64,000 nucleotides of DNA from Streptomyces sp. 11x1 (GTDB lineage: Bacteria; Actinomycetota; Actinomycetes; Streptomycetales; Streptomycetaceae), in contig NZ_CP122458.1 in the NCBI RefSeq assembly GCF_032598905.1, forward strand, positions 4,799,001 to 4,863,000, given 5' to 3'. A program made the translations under genes and the position numbers. Positions 42,000 through 49,747 of this stretch are shown here, one piece after another. Position 1 is the stretch's first letter. Every line of letters starts with the position of its first letter. The notes below the pieces were generated by a model, which was not told the DNA's origin, searched no databases, and worked only from the letters and a program-made list of their open reading frames with translations.

Positions 42000-42451
42000 G
42001 TTGCCCCCTGCCGGAATCACGCGCCGCTGCCGACATCGCCCAGTGTGCCGTACCCGTTGCGTGCCCGTTCAGGCGGGAGGCCGGGGCCACGGTGCGTCAC
42101 GACTAAAGCCGCGTTCCCTCAGCAGGCACGTGGCAGGTTGGCAGGACCCACGTTCACGATCTTCCGAACTGGCGGTCTGTCCACCGACCGCAACACCACG
42201 GGCTGGTCGACCGGGTCATTGAGACTCCATCGACGTCTGTGCAGGCGGGCGACCTTGCCGAGGTCGACGCGGCCGGGACGGTACTGCAGAGGGGCCTCCA
42301 GCATGCCCTCGGGGAAGAAACGTCACTGGCGTGTCAGCTCTCGCTGTCCGCGGAGGTGCCGCGGAAGTACTCGGTGACGCTGCCCTCGTCCTGCATGCTC
42401 ACGAGTTCCCTTTCGCACCCGGCCGTCACCGGGCGCGAAAGGGAGTCCCGA
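42000..42451. other. Gene-free stretch with the APC permease terminator
   Basis: About 450 bp with no well-supported gene. At 42408-42443 CCCTTTCGC pairs with GCGAAAGGG, with an inner CCCGG/CCGGG stem: a strong hairpin right behind the APC permease stop. A short frame on the minus strand (42119-42304) has no ribosome site or family match. Confidence 0.6.
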
Positions 42452-43855
42452 TCAGCGGGAGGCGGCGGCGATGAGACGCTGTTCGGCGTCCTCGCCCGCC
42501 GCGACCTTGGGCAGCCGCCACATGAAGAACGCGCCGACCAGCCACCACACGCCGACGATCGCCCACTCCGAGGGCCAGATGAGGGCCGCGGGCATACCGG
42601 GCAGGTAGAGCACGCCGAGCCCCAGACTGAGCACCAGCGCGGCGACACCGACAGCCGGTCCGGCCGGGGTACGGAACGGGCGCTCCATGCCAGGCTCCCG
42701 GCGGCGCAGCACCAGGAAGGACAACACCACGACGACGTAGGCGATGACGATGTTGATGCCGCCCGCGTCGACCAGCCACACCAGCATCGGCCGCCCGAAG
42801 AGCGGGGCCAGCACCGAGAGGGCGCCGATGAAGACCACCGCGTTGGCAGGGGTGCGGTACTTCGGGTGCATCGTGCCGAACCAGGCGGGGATCATGCGGG
42901 ACTCGGCCATGGCGTACAGCAGTCGGCTGCCGCCGATGAGGAAGGCGTTCCAGCTCGTCAGGATGCCCGCGATGCCACCGATGACCAGGACGTTGCCCAT
43001 GGCCTGGCTGTTCCACAGGGCGGTCATGGCGTCGGCTGCGGCGAGGTTGGACTCGGCGAGGGCTGAGGCGCTGAGACCGGAGCCCACGGTCAGCATGATC
43101 ATGACGTACCACGCGGTCGCGCAGAGCACGGAGATCACCAGGAGCCTGCCCACCTGGCGGTACGGGAGCTTGATCTCACCGGCCGACTGCGGAATCACGT
43201 CGAAACCCACGAAGAGGAACGGCACGGCGACCAGCACCGTGAAGATCCCGTCCATGCCCCCGCTGACCATCGGCTCCATGTTGTCGGCGGAACCACCCTT
43301 GAGGGCTCCGACGAGCAGCGCGGCGCCCGCGCAGAGCAGGAACAGCACCGCGATGGTCTGGAACACCGCTGCGGGACGTATACCGATGTAGTTCACAGCC
43401 GTGATCGCGATCGCGGCGATCACGCCGACGGCGACCCAGCTCGCGTAGACGTCGTAGTCCGCGATCGTCCACATGTGGCCCACGAGCATGTCGGGGAAGA
43501 GGTTGACCATGCTGTGCGGCAGTGCGACGGCCTCGAACGCGGCGACCGACACATAGCCGAGAACCATGGCCCAGGAGGCCAGGAAGGCACCCCGGCCACC
43601 GAGTGCCCGCAACGCGTAGTGGTGCTCGCCGCCCGCATGCGGCATCGCCGAGACCAGCTCCGCGTACGTCAGCCCGACGAGCGTGACGACCACGCCGCCG
43701 ATGGTGATGGCGATCGCCGCGCCCACCGGCCCCGCGTCACTGATGAAACCTGAGGTGAGAACGATCCACCCGAAACCGATCATGGCCCCGAAGGCCAATG
43801 CCAGAACGTCTCCTCTGCCGAGCACTCTGAGGAATCCGCCGTTGTTGTCCGTCAT
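42452..43855 (-). CDS. APC superfamily amino acid permease
   Basis: A 467-residue transporter with 12 predicted helices. The conserved helix-1 region is LALAFGAMIGFGWIVLTSGF, then VVVTLVGLTYAELVSAMPHA, VPFLFVGFDVIPQSAGEIKL and FLIGGSRLLYAMAESRMIPA. APC carriers take up amino acids or amines by ion coupling; the substrate cannot be read here. It is not in an operon. The 305 bp upstream of its start contain no gene. Confidence 0.92.
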   Translation of the reverse strand: MTDNNGGFLRVLGRGDVLALAFGAMIGFGWIVLTSGFISDAGPVGAAIAITIGGVVVTLVGLTYAELVSAMPHAGGEHHYALRALGGRGAFLASWAMVLGYVSVAAFEAVALPHSMVNLFPDMLVGHMWTIADYDVYASWVAVGVIAAIAITAVNYIGIRPAAVFQTIAVLFLLCAGAALLVGALKGGSADNMEPMVSGGMDGIFTVLVAVPFLFVGFDVIPQSAGEIKLPYRQVGRLLVISVLCATAWYVMIMLTVGSGLSASALAESNLAAADAMTALWNSQAMGNVLVIGGIAGILTSWNAFLIGGSRLLYAMAESRMIPAWFGTMHPKYRTPANAVVFIGALSVLAPLFGRPMLVWLVDAGGINIVIAYVVVVLSFLVLRRREPGMERPFRTPAGPAVGVAALVLSLGLGVLYLPGMPAALIWPSEWAIVGVWWLVGAFFMWRLPKVAAGEDAEQRLIAAASR

Positions 43856-44163
43856 CCGCCGATCCTGCCTATCTGGGGGGTTCGAGCGCCAAGGTGGAGA
43901 AAAGTGGACCGGACCTCAGGACATGAACACCAGGATCAGGATGTACAACTTGCACCGTATACCTATCCAGAACGATGAAATCCCTGGTCAGCCGCTTGAT
44001 CCAGCAGCCGAGCCGCGCACCGGCAACCCAGTGGACCGAGTTTCGTAACACGCGCGGCACTCGGCGAATCGGGCTTCACGACGTACCCGATCCGGCAGTG
44101 TCGCGGGCCGGAATGCTGCCGCACAAGCGGGTGCAGCCCGGCCGATGGCACGATTCCGCGCGT

Positions 44164-44452
44164 GACCGACGGCCGGGAAGTGACCTGCCGCGCTCCGCTC
44201 CGGAAGCGCGGCCTGTGGTGCCTCGTCGGACTTGGGGCGGCGGGGGCGACCCTGACCGCGGTACGCATGGTCTTCTGTGCGACGACCTCCGACGCCGTCC
44301 AAGTCCGGTTCGGCCCGGCGTTCCCAGGTCCGGACGAAGGCCTCCTGGACCACACTGCGCCTCGGCGAGGTCGCCTGTCATCGCATACAGCCGGCCGATG
44401 AGTCGGCCGACGCTCGCGGCGTGAAAGGCGTCGACCTCGTCCGAGAGCCTGA
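44164..44452 (-). pseudogene. ECF sigma factor remnant
   Basis: The first frame gives LSDEVDAFHAASVGRLIGRL and YAMTGDLAEAQ; after a 2-base loss the next frame gives VVQEAFVRTWERRAEPDLDG. Together these are the sigma-70 region 2 pattern of an ECF factor. Beyond this the sequence decays in two frames (TMRTAVRVAPAAPSPTRHH), and region 4 is missing. Only a 5' fragment of an actinomycete ECF gene is left. Confidence 0.6.
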
Positions 44453-44454
44453 CG

Positions 44455-45345
44455 CTAGTCGCGAGAGCCTGACGCCACTGGACGTGAGGGCGGCGGGGTC
44501 GTGGTGGCGGCCCCGCCCAAGCGGGCCTCGAAGCACTCCCGTTCGCCGTCGGCCGAGGCGGGCCGGAAGCAGGCCCGGACGGTGCTGCCGGGACGGACCT
44601 CGGTCATCTCCGTGTAGATGAAGGTTGCCGCGTCGTCCTTGTTCTCGATGCGCACGCCGTGGGTCGGGCCGCCTGCCGTGACGTCCAGCCGGTCTCCGAT
44701 CTCGGTCCCCCAGGTCCGGGCCCAGCTTGCACCGCACTTCTTGCTGTAACGCAGCTCGACGTGGGCGCCGGTGGCCGTGCGGTGCGAGGCGAGGGTGTCG
44801 GGGCCGAGGCCGCAGATCAGGCGCATCGGGTCCCGGCCCTCGCAGGCGGCTCCGTGGCATTGGGGAGCGAGGGAGAACGGGATGGAGGCCGGTGGCGGTT
44901 CGTCCTCCTGCGCCTCCGAGTCCGGCAGAAGGAGGAACAGCAGGGCCGCGGCACCGCCGACGATCACGGTGTACGCCGACACCAGCGCCAGTAGGAGCCT
45001 GCCTCTGCCAAGTCGCCGCCGCTCGGTCCCGGCGGGCGTCGGCGACTGCTGAGGTTGTGGCTGCGGCGACTCGTCCGCGGGAGGGTCGGATGCGGGGGCC
45101 ACCGCGCGTCCGCTCCAGTGCGACTCGGCGATCTCCCACAGGGCCAGCAGCCGCCCGTCCGGTTCGTTCGCGAGCCGGCACAGTTCCTTGACGGCCTGGC
45201 GAGGAGGCAGGCTCTTGCCGTTGAGGTAACGCTCCCACGAGGACTTGCTGTACGCAGTCCGCTCCGCCAGCGCCGCCAGGCTCAGCCCCGCACCGGCCCG
45301 CAGCTCCCGCAGCGCCGCGGCCAACCGGGCGTGTTCCGCGGTCAC
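44455..45345 (-). CDS. Membrane-anchored HTH protein with DUF2690-like extracytoplasmic domain
   Basis: A 296-residue protein. The N-terminal XRE-type HTH (LSLAALAERTAYSKSSWERY, LNGKSLPPRQAV) spans about residues 8-65. A Pro-rich linker and one helix (LLLALVSAYTVIVGGAAALL, about 120-142) lead to an external Cys-containing domain (APQCHGAACEGRDP, RLICGLGP, ELRYSKKCGASWARTWG). It may sense an outside signal and act directly on DNA. GTG 45345 overlaps the preceding stop (GTGA), so the two similar proteins are made together. Confidence 0.85.
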   Translation of the reverse strand: MTAEHARLAAALRELRAGAGLSLAALAERTAYSKSSWERYLNGKSLPPRQAVKELCRLANEPDGRLLALWEIAESHWSGRAVAPASDPPADESPQPQPQQSPTPAGTERRRLGRGRLLLALVSAYTVIVGGAAALLFLLLPDSEAQEDEPPPASIPFSLAPQCHGAACEGRDPMRLICGLGPDTLASHRTATGAHVELRYSKKCGASWARTWGTEIGDRLDVTAGGPTHGVRIENKDDAATFIYTEMTEVRPGSTVRACFRPASADGERECFEARLGGAATTTPPPSRPVASGSRD

Positions 45346-46139
45346 TTCGGATCCGCCGACCGCAGGGCCTGCCAGGTGGGCGGGTCGATGACTCCGTTCA
45401 CGATCAGCCCGTTCTGCTTCTGCATGCGCTCGACCGCTCGCCGCGTCTTCGGTCCGAAGACGCCGTCGATGTCCCCTGGCTCGGTTCCCGCCCGGTGCAG
45501 CAGGCACTGCGCCTCGGCCACTTCGAGCCCGACGTGGGTGTTGGACAGAAGGATGTCGGTGGTCCGGCTCAGGCCCGCGTACCAGCGGCCGTCACGCTGC
45601 TCCAGCTTGCAGGTGTAGATGACCGGCACCGTGGACTCCGACACGGTGGCCAGGGCCGTCGCGACAGCATCGCTGCGCTCGTGCGCGAGCTGGGCACGGG
45701 CCTCGGTGAGCCGCACGGCCAGCAGGAGCGCCGCGGTGACGGACAGCGCCGTGACCACGGCTGCCGCCGTGACCGCGGCGCGCAGGTGACGCCCGTATGG
45801 CTGCTGCTCGGTGGGGGTGTGTTCCGGCGTCGCGGAGGAGTCCTCGGGGGTGTTGGTGGTGACCGCCCTACCCTCCGCCCACCGTTGGGCGGCGATCTCG
45901 TGCATCACCAGCAGCCGGTGCGGATCGTCACCGCCGACGCGGGCCATCGCCTCGACAGCCTCCCGGGGCGGCAGAGACCTGCCGTTCAGATATCGCTGCC
46001 ACGACTTCGCGCTGTACCCGGTCCTCGCGGCGAGTTGACGGGTGCTCAGGTCGCTGTGGTCCTTCAGTCTGCGCAGTCGCACGATCAACTGGTGGACGTG
46101 TGGATGCAGTTCTGCGGGCAGCTCTTTCCAGCGCGACAC
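45342..46139 (-). CDS. Membrane-anchored HTH protein with peptidoglycan-binding domain
   Basis: A 265-residue protein. HTH at about residues 20-75 (LSTRQLAARTGYSAKSWQRY, LNGRSLPPREAVEAM), one helix (AVTAAAVVTALSVTAALLLA, about 125-145), an external part (VIYTCKLEQRDGRWYAGLSR) and a C-terminal PG_binding_1 domain (EAQCLLHRAGTEPGDIDGVF, GPKTRRAVERMQKQNGLIVN). It likely links cell-wall state to transcription. GTG 46139 has GGGGGG upstream; ATG 46205 would add 22 residues. Confidence 0.86.
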   Translation of the reverse strand: MSRWKELPAELHPHVHQLIVRLRRLKDHSDLSTRQLAARTGYSAKSWQRYLNGRSLPPREAVEAMARVGGDDPHRLLVMHEIAAQRWAEGRAVTTNTPEDSSATPEHTPTEQQPYGRHLRAAVTAAAVVTALSVTAALLLAVRLTEARAQLAHERSDAVATALATVSESTVPVIYTCKLEQRDGRWYAGLSRTTDILLSNTHVGLEVAEAQCLLHRAGTEPGDIDGVFGPKTRRAVERMQKQNGLIVNGVIDPPTWQALRSADPK

Positions 46140-46465
46140 GCTTACCCCCCAACTCGCGTTCGGGACCGCAGGCCCAGCCCTCCGTGTCCCGGGCTCATTC
46201 TGCATCAGCTGTCACCGGGATCACCCAGCGGCCACGCCGCCCTGGTGCGGCTCAGCCCTGGCGCGGAACCAGCCATTCCCTCTCGCCATAGTCTCGCCGC
46301 AGGGACATGACGGGTGACATCTCTGCAGGTCAGTGGGCGGGACGTCCCGGGATGAGGTCACTTCTGCGTCAGCTGTGGCCGAGCACCGCGCCGAGCCCGC
46401 AGTCTCGTTGCGGAGCCGGCCAGTGCGGTCGGCTCTGCCCATACCGCCTCACCAGGAGTGATCCC

Positions 46466-46927
46466 ATGAAGCTGAACAGAAAGCTGTCGGCGACCCTGCT
46501 CACCGCCGGACTGGCCGCGACCTTGACCCCGCTGGCAGCCTCGCCCGCCTCGGCCGCCAGCATGCACGGCTGCACGTACCCGCGTGTGTGTCTGTACGAC
46601 GGCTCATACCAAAACGGCAGCATCTTCAGCTGGTACCAGGACACCTCCTACCAGGCCGTCATCGGCGGAGGGAACCGGGCGGACGCGGTCGTCAACACCC
46701 GTAACGACGACTCCGTCTGGCTGATCGACCAGGGCGCCTCCCCCGACGCGTACCTCTGCATCCCGCGGAACACCGCCGCCAACCTCGGCAACTACGCCCA
46801 CCCCAACGGCGGCACCTGGGCGAACGACGTCGACGCCATCAAGATCTGGGGCGACCCCGACAACGGGAAGTGCAGCGGCACCTACCAGGTGCAGCAGGGT
46901 CGCGTCGCCGACGGCTGGCGCCCCTGA
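46466..46927 (+). CDS. Secreted peptidase inhibitor family I36-like protein
   Basis: A 153-residue exported protein. The signal peptide (MKLNRKLSATLLTAGLAATL, cleavage near ASA) covers about residues 1-35. The mature domain begins CTYPRVCLYDGSYQNGSIFS and holds TSYQAVIGGGNRADAVVNTR, VWLIDQGASPDAYLCIPRNT and DDVDAIKIWG-like strands: the beta-gamma-crystallin-like I36 pattern. Such proteins inhibit proteases or are simply stable extracellular proteins. ATG 46466 follows AGGAG. The 325 bp upstream contain no gene. Confidence 0.85.
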   Translation: MKLNRKLSATLLTAGLAATLTPLAASPASAASMHGCTYPRVCLYDGSYQNGSIFSWYQDTSYQAVIGGGNRADAVVNTRNDDSVWLIDQGASPDAYLCIPRNTAANLGNYAHPNGGTWANDVDAIKIWGDPDNGKCSGTYQVQQGRVADGWRP

Positions 46928-46932
46928 CACAC

Positions 46933-46967
46933 GCGGCCCGTCCCTCGTGCAGGAGGGGACGGGCCGC
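46933..46967 (+). terminator. Terminator after the I36-like gene
   Basis: Twelve-bp perfect arms GCGGCCCGTCCC/GGGACGGGCCGC, 11-nt loop, 6 bp behind the stop codon. Confidence 0.9.
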
Positions 46968-47293
46968 TTGCGTCCCCAGGCTTCCCGACCCTGGCCTCGA
47001 ACGGTGCATGTGACCTGCGGTTTCGCTGCGTCAAGCACATCGGTCACACGTGTGAGCCCTCAGCCTGCCCGTCCCCTCGGAGAGACGGATGGCGCTTGCG
47101 GGCGCCGCAGGACCATTGGTTGCCCAACTCCTGCCGAGGAGACAGGACTTCAACGAGTGCGCCGCGGTGGGCACGGACGGACCCGCGGCACCGAGGTGAT
47201 GCTCCGCCATCTCCAGCACGGTAGTCGGCATCCTCATGGAGGACAGTCAGGCCACGCATGCGTCACCCGCGCGCATCACCCGCTGGTGGTGCC

Positions 47294-47330
47294 CGTGCCC
47301 ACGGCGTGCCTGTAAGAGCGGAAAGCCTTG
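47294..47330 (+). repeat. Integrase arm-like module C
   Basis: CGTGCC at 47294 and 47305, AGCGG at 47317, then AAAGCCTTGG. It is 121 bp before the degenerate core at 47415. The spacing is the same as in modules A, B and D. The rest of 46968-47561 has no gene. Confidence 0.6.
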
Positions 47331-47414
47331 GTCACCAGCGGTGCGACTGCCACAACCACCTCGGCAACGAGCGCCTGTGCACGGCAGAGACATACGGGCC
47401 ACCCAAGCGCCGTC

Positions 47415-47455
47415 GCTTCCCGAGCGGAGAGCGCGTCGGTGCCGCACCCCTACCG
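47415..47455 (+). other. Attachment core copy 4 (degenerate)
   Basis: The first 21 bases (GCTTCCCGAGCGGAGAGCGC and G) match the tRNA-Gly core at 19 of 21. The rest aligns only with small gaps (TCG, CG, CACCC, CT). Its position relative to module C supports a decayed right end of the second element. Confidence 0.5.
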
Positions 47456-47561
47456 CACCCCTGCCGCCCCCCATTCCCCGACCGGCGGGAACACCTCCAT
47501 CAAGTGCGTGAAGGCGACAGCGCCCGAACCCGCCGGACTGGGCTCAACCGCGAGAGGACTA

Positions 47562-47609
47562 CCCCTTGACCGGTCGGTCAAGGGGGCCTACGGTTGACCG
47601 ATCAGTCAA
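47562..47609. promoter_or_regulatory. Two TetR-type operators before the tetR gene
   Basis: CCCCTTGACCG-GT-CGGTCAAGGGG (47562-47585) is a perfect palindrome. TTGACCG-AT-CAGTCAA (47594-47609) has one mismatch. Centres are 28 bp apart and both lie within 60 bp of the start codon. Confidence 0.85.
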
Positions 47610-47620
47610 GTGGAGGGTCG

Positions 47621-48217
47621 ATGACGGACGACACCCGCACCCGCCTCGTACGGACAGCGCGCGCGCTGATCCACGGCTCATCGTTCGCCGAGGTCGGCAT
47701 CGGGGACCTGTGCCGTGAGGCGGGAGTGCACCGCGGCAGTCTGTACCACTTCTTTCCCTCCAAGGAGGCCGTCGGCCTCGCCGTGATCGACGCGAACTGG
47801 GAACTCCTCAAGGCGGTCCTGGACGAGTCGTTCGACAGCGAGGCGCCACCGCTGGAGCGCATCGACGCCTTCATCGGCGGATTCGCCGGCATGCTGACCG
47901 CGGCCCGGGACCGGATGGGCGCCGTGCCGGGCTGCCCCATCGGCAACCTCGCCCTCGAACTCGCCGGACGCCCCGGAGAGGCATCGGTCAGGATCGCCGA
48001 GATCCTGACCGCGTGGCAGCGGTACTTCCGCGACGCCGTCGCCGAGGCCGTGCTCAGAGGGCACGTCCCGGCGGGAGTCGAACCCGACACGGCAGCCCTG
48101 CGCGCTCTGGCCTACCTCCAGGGCATCACCCTCATGGCCAAGGCGTACGACAGGCCGACGCTCGTCGCCGAGGCCAGGACGGCGATCCGGATGCTGATCC
48201 AGGCCCCCGCCTCCTGA
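47621..48217 (+). CDS. TetR-family regulator
   Basis: A 198-residue repressor. The HTH (LVRTARALIHGSSFAEVGIG, DLCREAGVHRGSLYHFFPSK) spans residues 8-55; the C-terminal ligand domain has MGAVPGCPIGNLALELAGRP, the pattern of the AcrR/YxaF-type subgroup. ATG 47621 follows TGGAGGG. TTGACCG/CGGTCAA operators lie before its own gene and before the redoxin gene, so it should repress both, released by an unknown ligand or oxidant. Confidence 0.92.
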   Translation: MTDDTRTRLVRTARALIHGSSFAEVGIGDLCREAGVHRGSLYHFFPSKEAVGLAVIDANWELLKAVLDESFDSEAPPLERIDAFIGGFAGMLTAARDRMGAVPGCPIGNLALELAGRPGEASVRIAEILTAWQRYFRDAVAEAVLRGHVPAGVEPDTAALRALAYLQGITLMAKAYDRPTLVAEARTAIRMLIQAPAS

Positions 48218-48294
48218 CCCTGTCCCCGTCCGGCCGGTTCGCGATCCGGCCGGACGGCGGCCGCCCCCGCACGGGGCGCCGCGCCGGTTCCCCT

Positions 48295-48330
48295 GTCCGT
48301 TGACTTGACCGAACGGTCAAGTCAACGGAC
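48295..48330. promoter_or_regulatory. TetR operator before the redoxin gene
   Basis: Perfect 17-bp arms GTCCGTTGACTTGACCG and CGGTCAAGTCAACGGAC around AA. The inner TTGACCG/CGGTCAA equals the site before tetR. It lies 22 bp upstream of the start codon. Confidence 0.88.
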
Positions 48331-48351
48331 GTCCCCTCTCAAGGAGCACAC

Positions 48352-49170
48352 ATGGACTCGCACCTTCCCGCACGCCCCTCCGGTTCGGACTACCGCTTCG
48401 AACGCTTCCGGACACGGCTCCTGATCGACGACATGACGTTCGGCCGCAACGCCCTCGGCCCAGGCAGCCGTCTGCCGGAGTTCGACCTGCCCACCCTCGA
48501 CGGCGGCCGTTTCACCTCCCACACACTCGGCCGACGGCCGGTGCTCATGGTCTTCGGATCCCGGACCTGCCCCGTCACCGAGAGCGCCGTGCCCGTACTC
48601 AAGCGACTCCACACGCGATTCGGCGAGCGGGTCCGCTTCGTGCTGGTCAACACCCGGGAGGCGCACCCGGGTCAGACGATCGGCCAGCCGGCCACCGCCG
48701 CGGAAAAGTACCGGCACGCAGAGCGGTTGCGCCATCATCACGACATCCCGTTCGAGGTCGCGGTCGACGACATCGACGGCACCCTGCACCGCGCCTTCAC
48801 CCCCAAACCGAACTCCGCCTACCTCATCGACACGACCGGCACCATCACCTTCCGCTCGCACTGGGCCAACGACGAAGCGGCCCTGCGTCGGTCCCTGGAG
48901 CAGGCGGCATCCGGGAACACCGTCCTCGGACGCAGCCGGGCCATGGCAGGGCCGCTGCTCCGCGCCGTCGGACACCTCCCGGGCATCGTCACCGCCGCCG
49001 GTAGCAGGACCGGTCACGACGTCTGGCGCGCCGCACCCCCACTCGCGATCCTCGGCGCGCTCTCGCGGCTCTTCCCCCGCCTTCCCGCCGACCTACGAGG
49101 CCCAGCCGCCGCGGCCGCCGCCCTGATCATCGGCGCAGCGACTGCCGGTCTGCTCGTCGCGCTGACCTGA
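48352..49170 (+). CDS. Thioredoxin-fold redox protein (deiodinase-like/peroxiredoxin-type)
   Basis: A 272-residue protein. The redoxin domain lies at about residues 38-185: GSRLPEFDLPTLDGGRF, VLMVFGSRTCPVTESAVPVL with a lone Cys at the SxTCPxT position, FVLVNTREAHPG and YLIDTTGTITFRSHWANDE. The EAHPG and SRTCP motifs resemble the iodothyronine-deiodinase branch. A C-terminal helix (LIIGAATAGLLVAL) may anchor it to the membrane. Its operator ties it to the TetR protein. Substrate unknown. Confidence 0.82.
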   Translation: MDSHLPARPSGSDYRFERFRTRLLIDDMTFGRNALGPGSRLPEFDLPTLDGGRFTSHTLGRRPVLMVFGSRTCPVTESAVPVLKRLHTRFGERVRFVLVNTREAHPGQTIGQPATAAEKYRHAERLRHHHDIPFEVAVDDIDGTLHRAFTPKPNSAYLIDTTGTITFRSHWANDEAALRRSLEQAASGNTVLGRSRAMAGPLLRAVGHLPGIVTAAGSRTGHDVWRAAPPLAILGALSRLFPRLPADLRGPAAAAAALIIGAATAGLLVALT

Positions 49171-49324
49171 CGCAGGCTCCACGCGTCTCCGTCTTCCCGG
49201 GGTAAGGCGAACGGCTCAGGAACGCCGCATACTGACGTCACCGATCCGTAGGGCTCCGCTCCGCTGCCTGCCTGAGCCGCCGCCACTACTCTGACGGGCG
49301 GACCCGATCCTTCAGGAGTCCTCC

Positions 49325-49674
49325 TTGCGTGCCCGTATCCTCCTCCCGGCCGCCCTTGCCTCCGTTCTCCTCACTCTGACCGGATGCGGCTCGGACGACG
49401 GCTCCGCGTCCGCCGAGGACGCGGATGCCTCCAGGTCGGGGCTTACGTCGCCTACTACGGCTGGTACGAGATCCGCGCCCTGCGCAACCCTGCCACCACC
49501 GACCCGGTCATCGACACGGCGGCGAGCGTCCAGCGAGCTGTCGCCGACTCCCTGGACGCGGCCGGACCCGCCACGGTCGCCGTGCTCTTCGTACTTCTGC
49601 TCCTCACCGCGCTGCTGATCCGGCGCCGCAGGCGATCGAGCGGCAGCGGCGCGACGCGCCGAGGCAGCGGCTGA
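49325..49674 (+). pseudogene. Fused remnants of a TlpA-like lipoprotein and a CcdA-like protein
   Basis: TTG 49325 (AGGAG upstream) encodes a lipoprotein signal (LPAALASVLLTLTGCGSDDG). After about 35 residues the other frame takes over with VGAYVAYYGWYEIRALRNPA and an AGPATVAVLFVLLLLTALLI helix, the C-terminal pattern of CcdA-type thiol-disulfide carriers. A deletion seems to have joined the start of one gene to the end of the next. This region was probably once a thioredoxin/CcdA locus. Confidence 0.55.
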
Positions 49675-49747
49675 TCGAGCTGGGCGCCCCTGCCCCGCTG
49701 CCAGCGGGTTTCCTGCGTTCCTTCCGGCGGTTTCCCGGGCCGGGGGT

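Noticed and set aside
42119..42304. Small minus-strand frame of 61 codons behind the APC permease
   Set aside because: No ribosome site, no recognisable family, and it lies next to decayed element DNA; chance frame is the simpler view.
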